Source of the DNA: Sarocladium kiliense
Taxonomy: Eukaryota; Ascomycota; Sordariomycetes; Hypocreales; Sarocladiaceae
Direction: 5' to 3'
DNA length: 64,000 nt
Assembly (NCBI GenBank): GCA_030734395.1
Contig: JAUZTG010000029.1
Coordinates: 5,456,001-5,520,000, forward strand
Positions 1 to 10,936 of the stretch are shown here, one piece after another. Under the pieces are notes generated by a model that worked only from the letters and a program-made list of their open reading frames with translations, was not told the origin of the DNA and ran no database searches. The translations under genes and the position numbers were made by a program. Position 1 is the first letter of the stretch. Every line of letters starts with the position of its first letter.

Positions 1-782
1 ATGCCTCAATCCCGAATTTCCGTGAAGGATTGGTTGAGACTGATGATCAGTGCTTATGGCTGACAATCAAGTCAAGTCTCTAGACAACTTGCAGACAATT
101 AAGGTTCGGCTGTGGTGGTTGAGCTTGGAAATCACAGGTGATGTCAGAACATGGGACAAGTGCCGTCACGATTTACACGCTGGGGGTATGAGGCTGTCCC
201 AGTGCATATGCTGGTGCAGACAGGCTATCAGACGTACGTTCATCTGCTTTTCTCGCCCCGATCATCCCGAAAAGAGGCTAATTAAAAAAGAGGACACATG
301 GCTATGACCTCCTCAGCCGTATCTTGCGGCATATCAGGACAGCAATAGCGCAGCATTGGGTAAGCGTGAGGCAAGGTAAGGGACTTGGTGGCTCTTACCC
401 AAACCCATTAACACATCTGCATTCGTCCATCACTGACTCCCGTGGATGGCGCATCGTAATTGACCGTACTAAGCCCAGATGACGGCCCACGCCTGTAAAA
501 GCCGCTGCCATGATTGGCCTGCCTGGGCCTGTTGCTGGGAGAAATGCAGGGCAGGAGCTACCCTGAGTCCCCGCCGTGCCCCTCCTTCCTTCACTTGTCC
601 CACCAAGCCTTTGCCTCCCACGTCGTTGCCCCCCCCTCCCCTCCTACGTAAGGTATTTTCCCTGCACTCTGCCCCTCCATTGGCACTGGGGTGCTCCTTC
701 TGTTGCACTGGGTGTGGTTTGTGGCTTGACACAACCACTGATACTGCTGCTCATCCCGCCTTCACGCTGCTCAGCTCTCAGT
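1..782. other. Left-edge intergenic sequence
   Basis: No reading frame here resembles a known protein. The open frames are short and overlap on both strands. The stretch probably holds the 3' flank of a gene outside the window and the distal promoter of pyruvate kinase. It becomes rich in C and T from about position 570. Confidence 0.5.
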
Positions 783-1125
783 AGTTTTTAAAAACTTCCC
801 ACCCTCCCGCTTCATCGTTTCTCGCTCAGTCCTCTCCTCCTTACCTCGACCGGCCGGAAGAATTGTCCGTCCAGCTGCCAATCCATATTCGTTCGAACCT
901 TCGACTTCGACTAAACCATCCTCAAGCAAGCTTCATACCCCCCCCCCCTTCTGGTCTCCTCCACCCCCCGGTCATTGTCCTCGCGCCGTCGCCAAGCTGT
1001 TCTCGAGAGCCCCGCGCCCGCTACCCTGCCACGATCCACGCCCAGCTTAGTTTTTTCCCAATTCCCATAATCTCGTCTCTGCTCAATCCTCCTTCCTCTT
1101 CTCTTTTCTCTCCTCTTTCGTCATC
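783..1125 (+). promoter_or_regulatory. Pyruvate kinase promoter and leader
   Basis: A 14-base perfect palindrome with an AT core (AGTTTTTAAAAACT, 783-796) lies about 330 bases before the start codon and could be the core promoter. It is followed by long C/T-rich tracts, including eleven C in a row at 938-948, that continue to the start codon. Pyrimidine-rich leaders are common in highly expressed glycolytic genes of filamentous fungi. The transcription start is inferred, not seen. Confidence 0.5.
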
Positions 1126-2799
1126 ATGTCCCAGCCTCAGCTTCGTCCTCGATCCTACAGCATCATGGCTGCCAACACAAAGGAGCACCTCGACACCGGC
1201 GGCCGCATCGCCTGGCTGGCCAACCTCGATACCGATTACACCCCTCAGCGCAACTACCGCCGCTCTTCCATCATCTGCACCATTGGCCCCAAGACCAACT
1301 CTGTTGAGGCCATCAACAAGCTCCGCACTGCCGGTCTTAATGTCGTTCGCATGAACTTCTCCCACGGCTCATATGAGTACCACCAGTCCGTTATCGACAA
1401 CGCCCGAGAGGCTGTCAAGGTCCAGGATGGCCGCCCCATCGCCATTGCCCTCGACACAAAGGGCCCTGAGATCCGTACTGGCAACACTGCCAATGATGAT
1501 GATCTTCCTATCGCCGCTGGCAAGGTCATCAACATCACCACTGATGAGAAGTACAAGACGGCTTGCGACACCGACAACATGTTCGTGTTCTATGTCTCCT
1601 TCCTGATCTCCATTGGCTAACCACTTCCCAGGTATGTCGACTACAAGAACATCACCAAGGTCATTCAGCCTGGCCGTGTCATCTACGTTGACGATGGTGT
1701 CCTCGCTTTCGACGTCCTGAGCATCAAGGACGAGCAAAACATTGAGGCTCGTGCCCGCAACAACGGATATATCTCCTCCCGCAAGGGTGTCAATCTTCCC
1801 AACACCGACGTCGATCTGCCCCCGCTGTCTGAAAAGGACAAGGCTGATCTTCAATTCGGTGTCAAGAACAATGTTGACATGGTCTTTGCCTCATTCATCC
1901 GCCGCGCTGAGGACATCAAGGAGATTCGCAAGGTCCTCGGCGAGGAGGGCAAGAACATCCAGATCATCGCCAAGATTGAGAACCGTCAAGGTCTCAACAA
2001 CTTCGCCGAGATTCTCGGCGAGACTGATGGTGTTATGGTTGCCCGTGGTGATCTCGGTATTGAGATTCCCGCCGCTGAGGTGTTCGCTGCCCAGAAGAAG
2101 ATGATTGCCATGTGCAACCTTGCTGGCAAGCCCGTCATCTGCGCCACTCAGATGCTCGAGTCTATGATCAAGAACCCCCGCCCTACTCGTGCCGAGATCA
2201 GTGATGTCGGCAACGCCATCACCGACGGCTCCGACTGTGTCATGCTTTCCGGCGAGACTGCCAAGGGTAGCTACCCTGCTGAGGCGGTCCGTGAGATGCA
2301 CGAGGCCTGTCTCAAGGCCGAGAACTCCATTCCGTACGTCTCTCACTTCGAGGAGATGTGCACCCTCGTCAAGCGCCCCACCAGCACCGTGGAGTCTTGT
2401 GCGATGGCCGCTGTCCGTGCTTCTCTCGACCTTGGTGCCGGCGGCATCATTGTTCTCTCCACCTCTGGTGACTCTGCCCGCCTCATCTCCAAGTACCGCC
2501 CTGTGTGCCCCATCTTCATGGTCACCCGCAACGCCACTACCTCTCGCTTCAGTCACCTCTACCGTGGCGTCTACCCCTTCCTCTTTCCCGAGGCCAAGCC
2601 TGACTTCAGCAAGGTCAACTGGCAGGAAGATGTCGATCGTCGTATCAAGTGGGCGGTCCAGGAGGCTCTTAAGCTCAATGTCCTGACTGTCGGTGACACC
2701 GTTGTGGTTGTGCAGGGCTGGAAGGGTGGCATGGGCAACACCAACACCCTGCGAATTGTGCAGGCCGACCCTGAGTCTCTGGGTATTGGCGAGCAGTAA
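1126..2799 (+). CDS. pki: Pyruvate kinase
   Basis: Final step of glycolysis in the cytosol: phosphoenolpyruvate plus ADP to pyruvate plus ATP. Exons are 1126-1580 and 1632-2799. The 51-base intron starts GTTCGT and closes in phase to give DNMYVDYKN. The product is 540 aa. A second in-frame ATG at 1165 (MAANTKEHLD) would give 527 aa, closer to the usual fungal length, so the first 13 residues are uncertain. Visible family blocks are TIGPKTNSVE, RMNFSHGSYEYH, DTKGPEIRTG, the active-site region MVARGDLGIEIP, and CATQMLESM. The C-terminal domain is complete through the allosteric-site region. Codons strongly favour C in third position, as expected for high expression. Identification is firm; only the start is open. 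Confidence 0.97.
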
Positions 2800-3082
2800 A
2801 TGAGTTGGAGAAAGCGTATGAATGGATAATGAACAGATAGACACGGCGCCGGACGTTTCCTAAATGAACATTTCGCTAATATTGATTTCCACAAGTACAA
2901 GCGGTCAAACTGTGAAAATACTATGGATGATCTGGGGGGGATCACTTTTGAGCAGCGAGAGGGCTGATTGTATATGGAGGGCTTGATCTCTTGAATATGT
3001 AACCGTGGTTTCTGCGAACTATGGACCCTTTCGAATAATCGTCTTTCTCTGAGCTCTTGACATGCAGTCCAGAGGTCATCAT

Positions 3083-3985
3083 CTAACAAGTGAGCGGGTC
3101 ACCACCGGGAGCCTTGTAGTTGGTAGGAATGGGCCACCAGATGTTGGCGGACAGACCCGGGTCGCTCATGGAGTAAGCACCGGGGAAGGCCATGAGCCTG
3201 GGAGAAGCAGAGCCAGAGCCGCCACTGACGCGGACCTGTGCGCATGAGATATAGAGCTGAGGGGCGCCGGCCGAGTGCAGACCGATTTGCTCGAAGCGAA
3301 TCAGGTACTCGCCGTCAGCGATGCACCGCGGGATGGTGACGGTCTGGGAAGCCTGGTCTGTTGTAGAGTATTGTTATTAGGGAACATGATCAAAGTGGAG
3401 GGCATGATTTCCATATTGAGAGGACATACTGTAGTTAGGCCAGGTGATGGAGCTGGAGGTGGTAGTAGGCTTGTCCTCAAAGATCTTGAACCAGACATTG
3501 CCCTTGCCGTTGAAAGCAGCCGCAGTGCTTGGGGCCTTGGCCATGTACACGTTCACGGGACCAGGGTGATACAGGTTGGGGTTCTATAATATTGGTCTTC
3601 GTTAGCCATCCGCTCGAACTATGTCGTCTTCACGAGACAGAGCTCTCCAGAGATCTTGAACATACAATACCGAAAGTGACGGGCGAGCCAGCGCGGACAT
3701 CAAGAGTGCTGGAGGCAGGAGTGCCAGGGCTGCGCTCGTAGCAGGTCATCTGGTCGGAGTTGAGGTTCTCAACGGGGGCATTGCTCTGGAAGTTGGCGGT
3801 CTGGCGGATGTACTGCCAGTCGCTGCCACCACTACCACTGGTGCTGATCCTAGGGATGGTGTCTGTGTTCAAGTCATGTTAGTATGTCACTACATCAAGC
3901 CCCCCAGAAGTGTATCTCCAACGGGAAGCATACAGTGGGCGTTAGCCACGGCGCCGAGCGCCAGGACGGAAAGAGAGAACTTCAT
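3083..3985 (-). CDS. AA9 lytic polysaccharide monooxygenase (secreted)
   Basis: Copper enzyme that oxidatively cleaves cellulose or related glucans outside the cell. Exons are 3985-3934, 3862-3666, 3583-3430 and 3357-3083; the introns are 71, 82 and 72 bases and all close in phase. Product 225 aa. The signal peptide MKFSLSVLALGAVANA ends just before His17, which becomes the N-terminal copper ligand (mature HYTIPRI). The second ligand is His89 in YHPGPVNVYMAK. His162 (GLHSAG), Gln168 and Tyr170 (QLYISC) match the second-sphere His, Gln and axial Tyr of AA9. The loop between His and Gln is short (H-x5-Q). The RHE motif common in the family reads RFE here. There is no CBM1 or GPI signal. The mature enzyme is about 209 aa, compact for the family. 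Family assignment is firm; substrate and regioselectivity cannot be read. Confidence 0.95.
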
Positions 3986-4125
3986 GGCTGGTGAGGGTGG
4001 ATGACCGTTGAGAACGTTATATGAGGACGAATGAGAGAGTTTGAGAAGGTTAGATCTGCAGAGAATAGGAAGTGTGGTGTAAAGAAGGGCAGGGGGGAAA
4101 TGAAGATCTATGCCAGCCACGGGTT

Positions 4126-4131
4126 CTTATA
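4126..4131 (-). promoter_or_regulatory. TATA box of AA9 gene
   Basis: TATAAG on the minus strand, about 140 bases before the AA9 start codon. The spacing suits a TATA box followed by a leader of roughly 100 bases. Confidence 0.55.
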
Positions 4132-4405
4132 GAGCGAACAGTTCCCGGTTGCCAACCCACAATCTCTCGTTCCAACATACTTCGACAACCAATTCGCGGC
4201 GGATGCCTCCCGATCACGTTTCCAGAAACACACGCTTCACCTCGCCAAGTACCGGCCACTAGAGCAATTTGGTCCGTCTTGGGACACCCAGAAACGAGCG
4301 AGGGCGATACGCCCCTCGAAGACCTCCCAACTGGGTTACATGGCGCTCCCAAATGCCATGGTCCAATGTCTGGTCAGCAAACCGAAACAGAGAAGAGTGT
4401 ATTCT

Positions 4406-4412
4406 GGCTAAA
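4406..4412 (+). promoter_or_regulatory. XlnR-type motif GGCTAAA
   Basis: GGCTAAA is the site recognised by Aspergillus XlnR (core GGCTAR). It lies about 420 bases before the AA9 start, in a promoter of the expected target class. A single 7-base match can occur by chance, so binding is an inference. Confidence 0.35.
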
Positions 4413-6255
4413 GAGGAAATTCCCACCGACCAGTCATGTGCCCAGCCTTGTTGATTAAAGGTCGCCCCCCTTCCGCCTCCCAAAAGTCGCAGACTGGGGA
4501 GTCCGTTGTGGGCTTTTGACGGATCGATATGCCGGATCGGCGACGGAGGCCACGGACGGCTTACAAAGTCTGCTAGGATGTTTCTTGGTGGTTACATGGC
4601 TCCCAGCTCAAAGCGCCTAGCCAGGTAGTGGCCCCTGGAGCTTGAGAGGGAGCCTGGCAGAGATGGCCGGAGTCAGGGCTGTGCACTGCGTGTGGGGGAG
4701 AAATGGCGGAGAGTGCTGCCTTGGTATGTGGTTAATATATCGTGAGACGAGGGGCGCATCGGTTGAAGTGAGTCTCTCCCCAGTCTGGCGGGATGAACTG
4801 GGTATTAAGGTGGCATTGATGAAGTCACAGTGAGTCCTTTGAGAAGACAAGTGCCGCTGCGAAGTCATAACCTCACGACTTGTCACTCGTCGTCTATTTT
4901 CTGTCTGGTTCTTGATCGCAACGACAACGTTGCAGGTCTTTTTGACAGCGCGGTGCGACTTACACGGCCATTCTCACCTCTCGCCTATTCCCGCCAAGGC
5001 CAGCCCCTTCGGGACATGACCATCCGCACCACCGCCTTTGAGCATTAGGCGTAACCCACCCTTTGCTTCTTGCGCACCCTTGGCTGTTCTCCTTACTCTG
5101 ACTGGAGTTCTGTGTTTCTTCAGCCCGGACCTTGTTCTCAGTGTCTCGGCTCGACTAGCGATGCACAGACCTGCCTTTCTCGGAGGGCGGACGCCGGGAT
5201 GCCCTATAGTGTGAGCCGACTGAGACCCATAGCATCAAAGCCTAATTGTTTATTCATCCCGCGTTCGGTTAAGTAGGCCTAAACTCATGTGGCTTGCGGC
5301 GGCATTGTGGAGCCGAGAAAGCTTGGTTGCTTTTGCTCGTGAGTCTAGAAGATTGTCTGTATATTGCGATGACGAGGACGTGAGAGCTCGGCAAGACGGC
5401 GGTGTCTCTGATGACTCTTTCGAGAAGGCGAGCTTCTGGCCTTCTTCTAGCAGGAAGATTCAGTCATGTGCATGGGCTTTGTGAGTCCAGGTGGTTCCTG
5501 TCGGCGAGCCGGGCGAGAGTGCCACAAGTGCCTCTTGATCGCGAGCAATCACTGGCTAATTGTGGGCAAGGATGTGTCTCAAGGAGGCAAGAAGCGACTA
5601 TGTTTCGGGCCGAAGATACAGAGATACTCATGAGAGCTGCCATACGTGTACTCTGTTATATGTCCCAGCTCTGACCAACCAGTCCTTGGCCAGTGATCTA
5701 AGAAGATGTCTGTGCAGACCATTGTTCGCTTTCAGAGAATGGCAGAACTATGTCAAACGTCCACAAGGGAACTGTGACACGAGTAGCTCTGTTCTTGAAT
5801 TGAGAAACATGTTTGATTGCCAATCATGAAGTGGCCAGGAGGTGTCAGCCATGGTCCTCCTGGACAGCAGAATTTCAGGGGCACTCAAGGGGCACTCCCT
5901 GATTTGAGTCAGTATACAAGAACATACAGACAGAATATCTGAGCTTCGAATTGTCAATCTTATTAGGCTTTAGTGTGACTCTGAAGACTAGAAAGCCATG
6001 GTTCGGGGCTTCGGAGCAACGATGCATGCAGTTTGACTAAGGGGGCTCGTGCTTCCATCCTGACATGGTGCGGGGAGGCTTCACATTCGTAGCGTTGGGA
6101 TCTGCTCAGGCGTCTGACAGTAGCGACCATCCGAGAATCGAAAGACGTCTTTTGCCGAGAGTCACTTGAACAAGCGGGCAGATGGACTCAATTCACGGGA
6201 GATAGCTCCTTTGTGATTACATATAATCTGGATAGTTCTTTCGGCATGAGCCCCT

Positions 6256-6450
6256 TCAGCTCCTCGCAGGCTCAGGCATGGCATTTCGCAGCGTACACTC
6301 GGCACGTCTACTAATCAGTATTTTTGACCTTATGGGACACTTCTCGATAACGTCTGGGAGACAATCCTGACCCGACTTCTTGGCGAGTTTGCATCTCGTG
6401 AGCTTGAACGCTGGGTTCAGTTCGCGGTGGCCACGGCCGTAGATGGTCAT
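6256..6450 (-). pseudogene. Broken copy of MC...YxCGH small protein
   Basis: The remaining frame reads MTIYGRGHRELNPAF and carries downstream Cys in RCKLAK, QDCLPD and EKCPI. Aligned with the neighbours at 6652-6909 and 7575-7772, the sequence just upstream supplies the missing start: AAG TGC AAC TAA GCC stands where they have ATG TGY xxx CAA GCx. So the start codon is lost (ATG to AAG), the Gln at codon 4 is a TAA stop, and the second conserved Cys is Arg (CGT for TGT). Gly12-His13 of the YxCGH motif and the later Cys remain. An ATG at 6450 could still begin a shortened product. Decay by point mutation is the simplest reading. Confidence 0.6.
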
Positions 6451-6651
6451 GGCTTAGTTGCACTTCGCTGCCTTTGACCAAATGGTGCGTGAGGAGAAGG
6501 CCTAATAGTGCACGAATATATCATGGGGTTTACGAAGACCAGAACCTACCCAGGAAAATCTTGCTACATATAAAGGGCGCATCTGCTGGTGCGGAAGTTT
6601 GTGTTGCACAAGTTCACATATTCGGCACTGTCCTAATTCAATGCAATAAAA

Positions 6652-6909
6652 TCATTTCGATGCCACAATCTCGATACTTCCTGATATCTGCTGGGGCGGT
6701 ATCTTCAGGCTACGTCTCAGGCGTTCTAGTCCTGCAACTTGCACAACGCCAACAACCCAGGCGGCAGTACCGGGGTCAGCCACGATTGACCCAGGTGGGC
6801 ACACGATGGCTGATCCTGTGGCCTGGGAGCACTTTATGATTACTGTGTTATTGCCATACCTCGCTTCCTCGTGGCCACAGCCGTAAATAATCTTTGCTTG
6901 TTTACACAT
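6652..6909 (-). CDS. Small Cys/His protein, MC...YxCGH family (copy A)
   Basis: 85 aa from the ATG at 6909. The start was chosen because Cys2, Tyr9, Cys11, Gly12, His13 and Cys27 align without gaps to the protein at 7575-7772. The protein begins MCKQAKIIYGCGHEE. Cys27 (IKCSQ) and Cys37 (IVCPP) follow. The frame is open for 79 more codons upstream, but that part has no counterpart in the other copy. After Cys37 the sequence is not Cys-rich and has no CxxC, unlike the other copy, so an unrecognised intron or a degraded 3' end is possible. Short proteins opening with MC and a YxCGH motif recur in ascomycete genomes. Their function is unknown to me, though paired Cys and His suggest metal binding. 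Confidence 0.55.
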   Translation of the reverse strand: MCKQAKIIYGCGHEEARYGNNTVIIKCSQATGSAIVCPPGSIVADPGTAAWVVGVVQVAGLERLRRSLKIPPQQISGSIEIVASK

Positions 6910-7574
6910 AATGGAGACGTCTGAGTTTCTTAATAGATGAACATTAATCACAATGAGCTCATACATGAAGGTGCTAACGGCAGAGCTGAAACTGAATCTT
7001 GAAGCTAAAGCGAATAGTTCTAGACATTGCAAGATGTTATGAACAAAGTCCTCAAGGCTTTTTATCGTAGATAGTTGAGACTCCGGGGAATCTATATAGT
7101 GAAGCACTGACTTAGCCCCTTGATTTAGAGAAGCCCAACTATCCACTCCATTGAGTCATCGCCGTGAAGAATATCCTCATTCGGCTATGAGACTGAGTTA
7201 TAGATAGAGCTTCAATTCACCTTACACCGTTTGCATTGACGCTCGACCTAATTCGTAGATCATGGATAAATGTAAAATTGAGATATAGATGACGTACTAC
7301 GGTGGTAGTCATAACTGATACGAGAATTTGGTCAATCCACAACTTCGAAGGCAAGGGTCGAGCTTTTCCTTGAATCACCTCCAAGCATGGAGCGAACGGG
7401 GCTGAGATGTGCCTCAGATATTTCCATCACTTGGGACTTGTATATTTGTCTTCTAAGCCAGCCATATTCTCATAGCTGGCCCACATTTTAACCTCTTGAG
7501 CTCCAAAAAGTCGCGGAGAAGCCTTGCGAAACCTCTCACAGCAACTATACCCAGCCTTCATAAGACCTTCCAGG
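6910..7574. other. Intergenic between small Cys/His genes
   Basis: AT-richer than the surroundings. It would hold the divergent promoters of the genes at 6652-6909 and 7575-7772. No further gene recognised. Confidence 0.45.
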
Positions 7575-7772
7575 ATGTGCTGGCAAGCCAGAAAGATGTA
7601 CACGTGCGGCCATAATCGCCCACTTCACGGCCCCAGTACCAAGATCAGGAGTTGTCACAGCCCAAATGTCTGCCGCGGCGTAAAGCCTGACCTGGTTTCT
7701 TCCGTATATCTAACAACCAAATGTGGTCCTTGTACGAACAAAGAAGCAGCGGCTAAAAAGGCATCCCAATAA
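7575..7772 (+). CDS. Small Cys/His protein, MC...YxCGH family (copy C)
   Basis: 65 aa starting MCWQARKMYTCGHNR. The frame is open for 17 codons upstream, but conservation with copy A begins at this Met. Cysteines are at 2, 11, 27, 33, 50 and 53, with His at 13, 18 and 28. The last pair forms CGPC, which with the N-terminal C...CGH could bind one or two zinc ions in a RING-like or knuckle-like way (inference). No signal peptide or membrane segment, so probably intracellular. A Lys/Ala-rich tail follows the last Cys. It is the most complete of the three local copies and lies opposite in orientation to the other two. Function unknown. Confidence 0.6.
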   Translation: MCWQARKMYTCGHNRPLHGPSTKIRSCHSPNVCRGVKPDLVSSVYLTTKCGPCTNKEAAAKKASQ

Positions 7773-7974
7773 TCTCGGACCTCGGATATGTTGGGGGCCT
7801 GTCATATTGGGTTATAAACTGGCTGCCCCCTTGCCTTTTGAGACTCGCGATGTAAGGCTCAGCGAGGGTCACATAGTTAGAGAACAGTCCCAGGCCCGTC
7901 GAAAGATCACAGGCTTATCATCTCTACTATTGGCTTATCTTCTTTCCTCTCTCAGTTGACACTCTTATTCCGCC

Positions 7975-9987
7975 TCACAGGTTCTTAATCTCGTACTTCT
8001 TCCGCAAAAGCTCGCCATATCGCAAGATGAGCCATGGTGCTGGTATAAGGAGAGCTGCAATGAAGCCAAGTAGGCTGTTTCCCCAACCCAGCCCCAGCTT
8101 GTCGTACATAGGCAGTGCAGCAAGCGGGAGTACTGCGCCAACGATGGATCGAGCCATGGTGTTAGCCGCGAGCGCAGATGCCGAGTAGAGGTTGAAACAG
8201 TCGACCAGGTACATCTGAAGGGCCTTGAGGTTCGTTAGCTTCAGATACCCAATTGTGACAACTGTGACAATTGATACTCCTTACCATGAATATAAGCAAG
8301 TTACCCACGCCAATAACCGCCGTACCAATAATAGGTGCGATCCAATGAACCTGTTTTTCCGCAGTCCAACCATAGATGAAAAGGCCGGCTGGTAGCAAGA
8401 CAGCGCCATATTTGAGTGGCGGCAATCGATATTCAGGTTTCATACCTTCCGGCTCTCTTCCTTCCGCCGCTGCTTTAGCGTCGTCTTCTTGTGCCTTCTT
8501 TTTTATGTATTTGTCGCTATTGAGCGAAAAAAGGACCACCCCGAGCATCGAACCCACCCCCAGGCCTAGGAAAGACAACCCAGCCTCGATCACGCTGAAT
8601 CCGTAGTTTTGCATGAATAGAGGGGTGAGAGTAGTAAAGAGCAAATAAAGGTAACCGTAGCAGATGCTTACGTATATGGCACAAATTATACAGATTGGAG
8701 AGAAGAGGATCATCTTGCAGGGTCGGAGGATACCCCGGCTGAAGTAGTCCTGGGGGGTCAACCCTGAGTCGAGCTTGGAACGAAGAAGAGTGTTTCCGCT
8801 CTCCTTAATCAGCTTATTTGTTTTTCGCTGCAAAATAACAGGTGCGTAGGTTTCGCGGGAGAAGATCAGGAACAGTCCGGAGATGACACCTGAAGTCATG
8901 GCGAGGATCCAGAAGACCCATCGCCAGCCTAGAGAGTCGGAGACGAATCCGCCAACAACGGGGCCTATCGTGGCAAGTCAGCCTGGTAATCATACATTTG
9001 TTAAAGGTCCTGCTAGTCTCCAAACTGACCAATGATCGGGCCGAGCAACGGACCAACAGCTATAGTCTGGTCAGCTTTCAACCTTCGGCGCTGTGCGATT
9101 CAGAAAAAGACAAACCAAACCCCGCCATGGCACCTCCTCTTTTCTCTTGTCGAACGCAATCCGCGATGGTACCGCCACCATTGGTAAGTGGACATGCCCC
9201 AAAGACTCCAGACAAGAATCTGAAAGCGATGAAGGTCGACATATTGGGTGCCTTCGCGCAAGCAACAAGAAACACTGTATCTGGTGAATAAACAGGCATT
9301 TGCCTTAGCATCTGTGGGATCTTACCAATGAAACCCAAGTTGGTTACATGATAGATCGGAAGTCGGCCATATATTTCCGATAGCGGTGCGAACAGCATGG
9401 GGCCTGCTGCGAAGCCGAGCACATAGACAGACACGCAAAAAGTCGCCAGCTCTTGGCTTGTAGTCTCAAACTCTCGCAACAGCTCTGGCACACCTGGAGC
9501 AAACATAGCTTTCCAATTATGAGGGTTAGCTCTCTGCATCCTTAGGTAAGGGCTTGTTCGCGAGCTTACAAGATGCTAGGGGCGTTACAAAGGTTAAGGC
9601 ACTGACAAGGACAACGGTCAGGACCTTTCGCCAGCTGGGCCAGTTGTAAGGATTCTGAGGATCATCAGGTCCGTCCCACCAGACAACGTTCTCATCTCCA
9701 CTCGCGTCAACTACCTCCGTCGGCTGTTTCTCAGGATCGCCCGCGGCGTGAGTGTTGGCACGGTCGGCGGTTTGGGAATTCCGCCCCTTACTCGCAATGG
9801 AAGCTTGTCTTCGCTTTTCGCCTGCACCGTCGAGGACATAGCCGATGTCGCTAGGAATATCTGCATCATGACCCTCGTCACGAGCTTGTTGTATCTTCTC
9901 TGAGATGCTCGGCTCCCGCGTTGTCGAGTAATCCTTCACTGTCGTGTCGGCGCTCGCTGTGCCGTCGGCATCGTGATGGGACCCCAT
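7975..9987 (-). CDS. MFS transporter, DHA1 multidrug/polyamine type
   Basis: Proton-coupled export of drugs, polyamines or other small molecules across the plasma membrane. Six exons: 9987-9570, 9508-9326, 9274-9116, 9059-9030, 8964-8285 and 8214-7975, joined by introns of 51-70 bases, all in phase; product 569 aa. A hydrophilic N-terminal tail of about 120 residues precedes the first membrane helix (WRKVLTVVLVSALTFV). Family blocks are LASSMFAPGVPEL at the end of helix 1, FLSGVFGACPLTNGGG, AVGPLLGPIIGPVVGGF (helix 5 region), and the central-loop motif ETYAPVILQRK typical of fungal 12-helix DHA1 exporters. The second half ends ALAANTMARSIVGAVLPL. A Zn2Cys6 regulator on the same strand lies about 950 bases upstream and may control it (inference). 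The substrate cannot be read from sequence. Confidence 0.93.
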
Positions 9988-10936
9988 AGCCGCCCCGTAG
10001 ACACTGGGCTTTGTCGGTTGAAAACGCTGAAGCTAGGGAATAGCGATACTTCAGCTCATTGCAGAAGTGTCGTCGCACTCATTGTAGTACAGAATGAACC
10101 AGCGAATAAAGGTGACAACAAACGTTAAGTATTAAGCTCGGAGATAAACTTAGAAGAGCCCGAACGTGCTGCAGTTGGTCGGGTTCCTGGGGTACAAAAG
10201 GACCCTGGCAACCGGCAAAGCGGCATTCACGACGGAACGGTATCCCGTTTACCGATCTACGCGAAAGCGCGAAGTTCACTCTCTTCGTGTGGCTGGCTAT
10301 ATGCACCCTGCGGATCGACTCCTCAAAGGAAAGGTATAAGCGACATTAGTATACCCCCTAGCTCAACTTCTCCAAATGGGGGGAAGGCTACTCCGCGTAT
10401 TCGAGCGGGGCTATTTGTCCCCGACCATCGTAAGTTGTAACTTAGCGATTTGCTGGGGTAGCATTCAATGAAGTTGTGAGGGCCCTGGAAAGGTCGTGAT
10501 ATTCTAAACCCTTTGCTGCCCTCGTTTCCCTCCTAATTTGGCATTGAACCTGATATAGAGTTTGTGATCGTCTCGAAGTAATTGACTTTGGCTTCCCCGG
10601 ATAATCGTCATCCAATGTGGATGCAGCCGAAAATTACCTGGCGGATACCTTTCTACGGGTACTGGTCAGTCTTGCGACAGCTATCTTCGTTGGAAAGGAG
10701 GGGCACCCACGGTTGCAAGAAGCCTTTCTCAAACTCCGCTTAAGCTCGTCTTTTAAGAAGGGAACTCCGATGGTCTGCGCCCGCCTCTGAATTGGAGGGA
10801 CGGGCTTCGGAATTGCACAGCGTAGAGAGAGAGACTCTGTATGGTCAAGGTCCTGTTTGCTTGGCAACAGAAGAGCGTAGATCTGCCATGCAAAGTCGTG
10901 ACGCCGTGGCGCGAGACGTTTGACTCTCAAACCACC
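9988..10936. other. Intergenic between MFS gene and its upstream regulator
   Basis: Promoter of the MFS gene and 3' flank of the Zn2Cys6 gene. Only short, unrecognised open frames. Confidence 0.5.

Larger units (their letters stand above)
3986..6255. other. Intergenic region upstream of AA9
   Basis: The first 600 bases are the AA9 promoter, with a TATA box and an XlnR-type motif (listed separately) and one CreA-like CTGGGG at 4494-4499. Beyond that I see only short overlapping open frames with no recognisable protein, no clear splice-linked exons and no repeats. Confidence 0.5.

Noticed and set aside
1891..2844. Open minus-strand frame of 317 codons opposite pyruvate kinase
   Set aside because: It mirrors a codon-biased plus-strand gene, has no protein-like motifs and is a typical antisense shadow.
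6909..7146. N-terminal extension of copy A by 79 codons
   Set aside because: The extension has no counterpart in the other copy; conservation starts at the MCKQ methionine.
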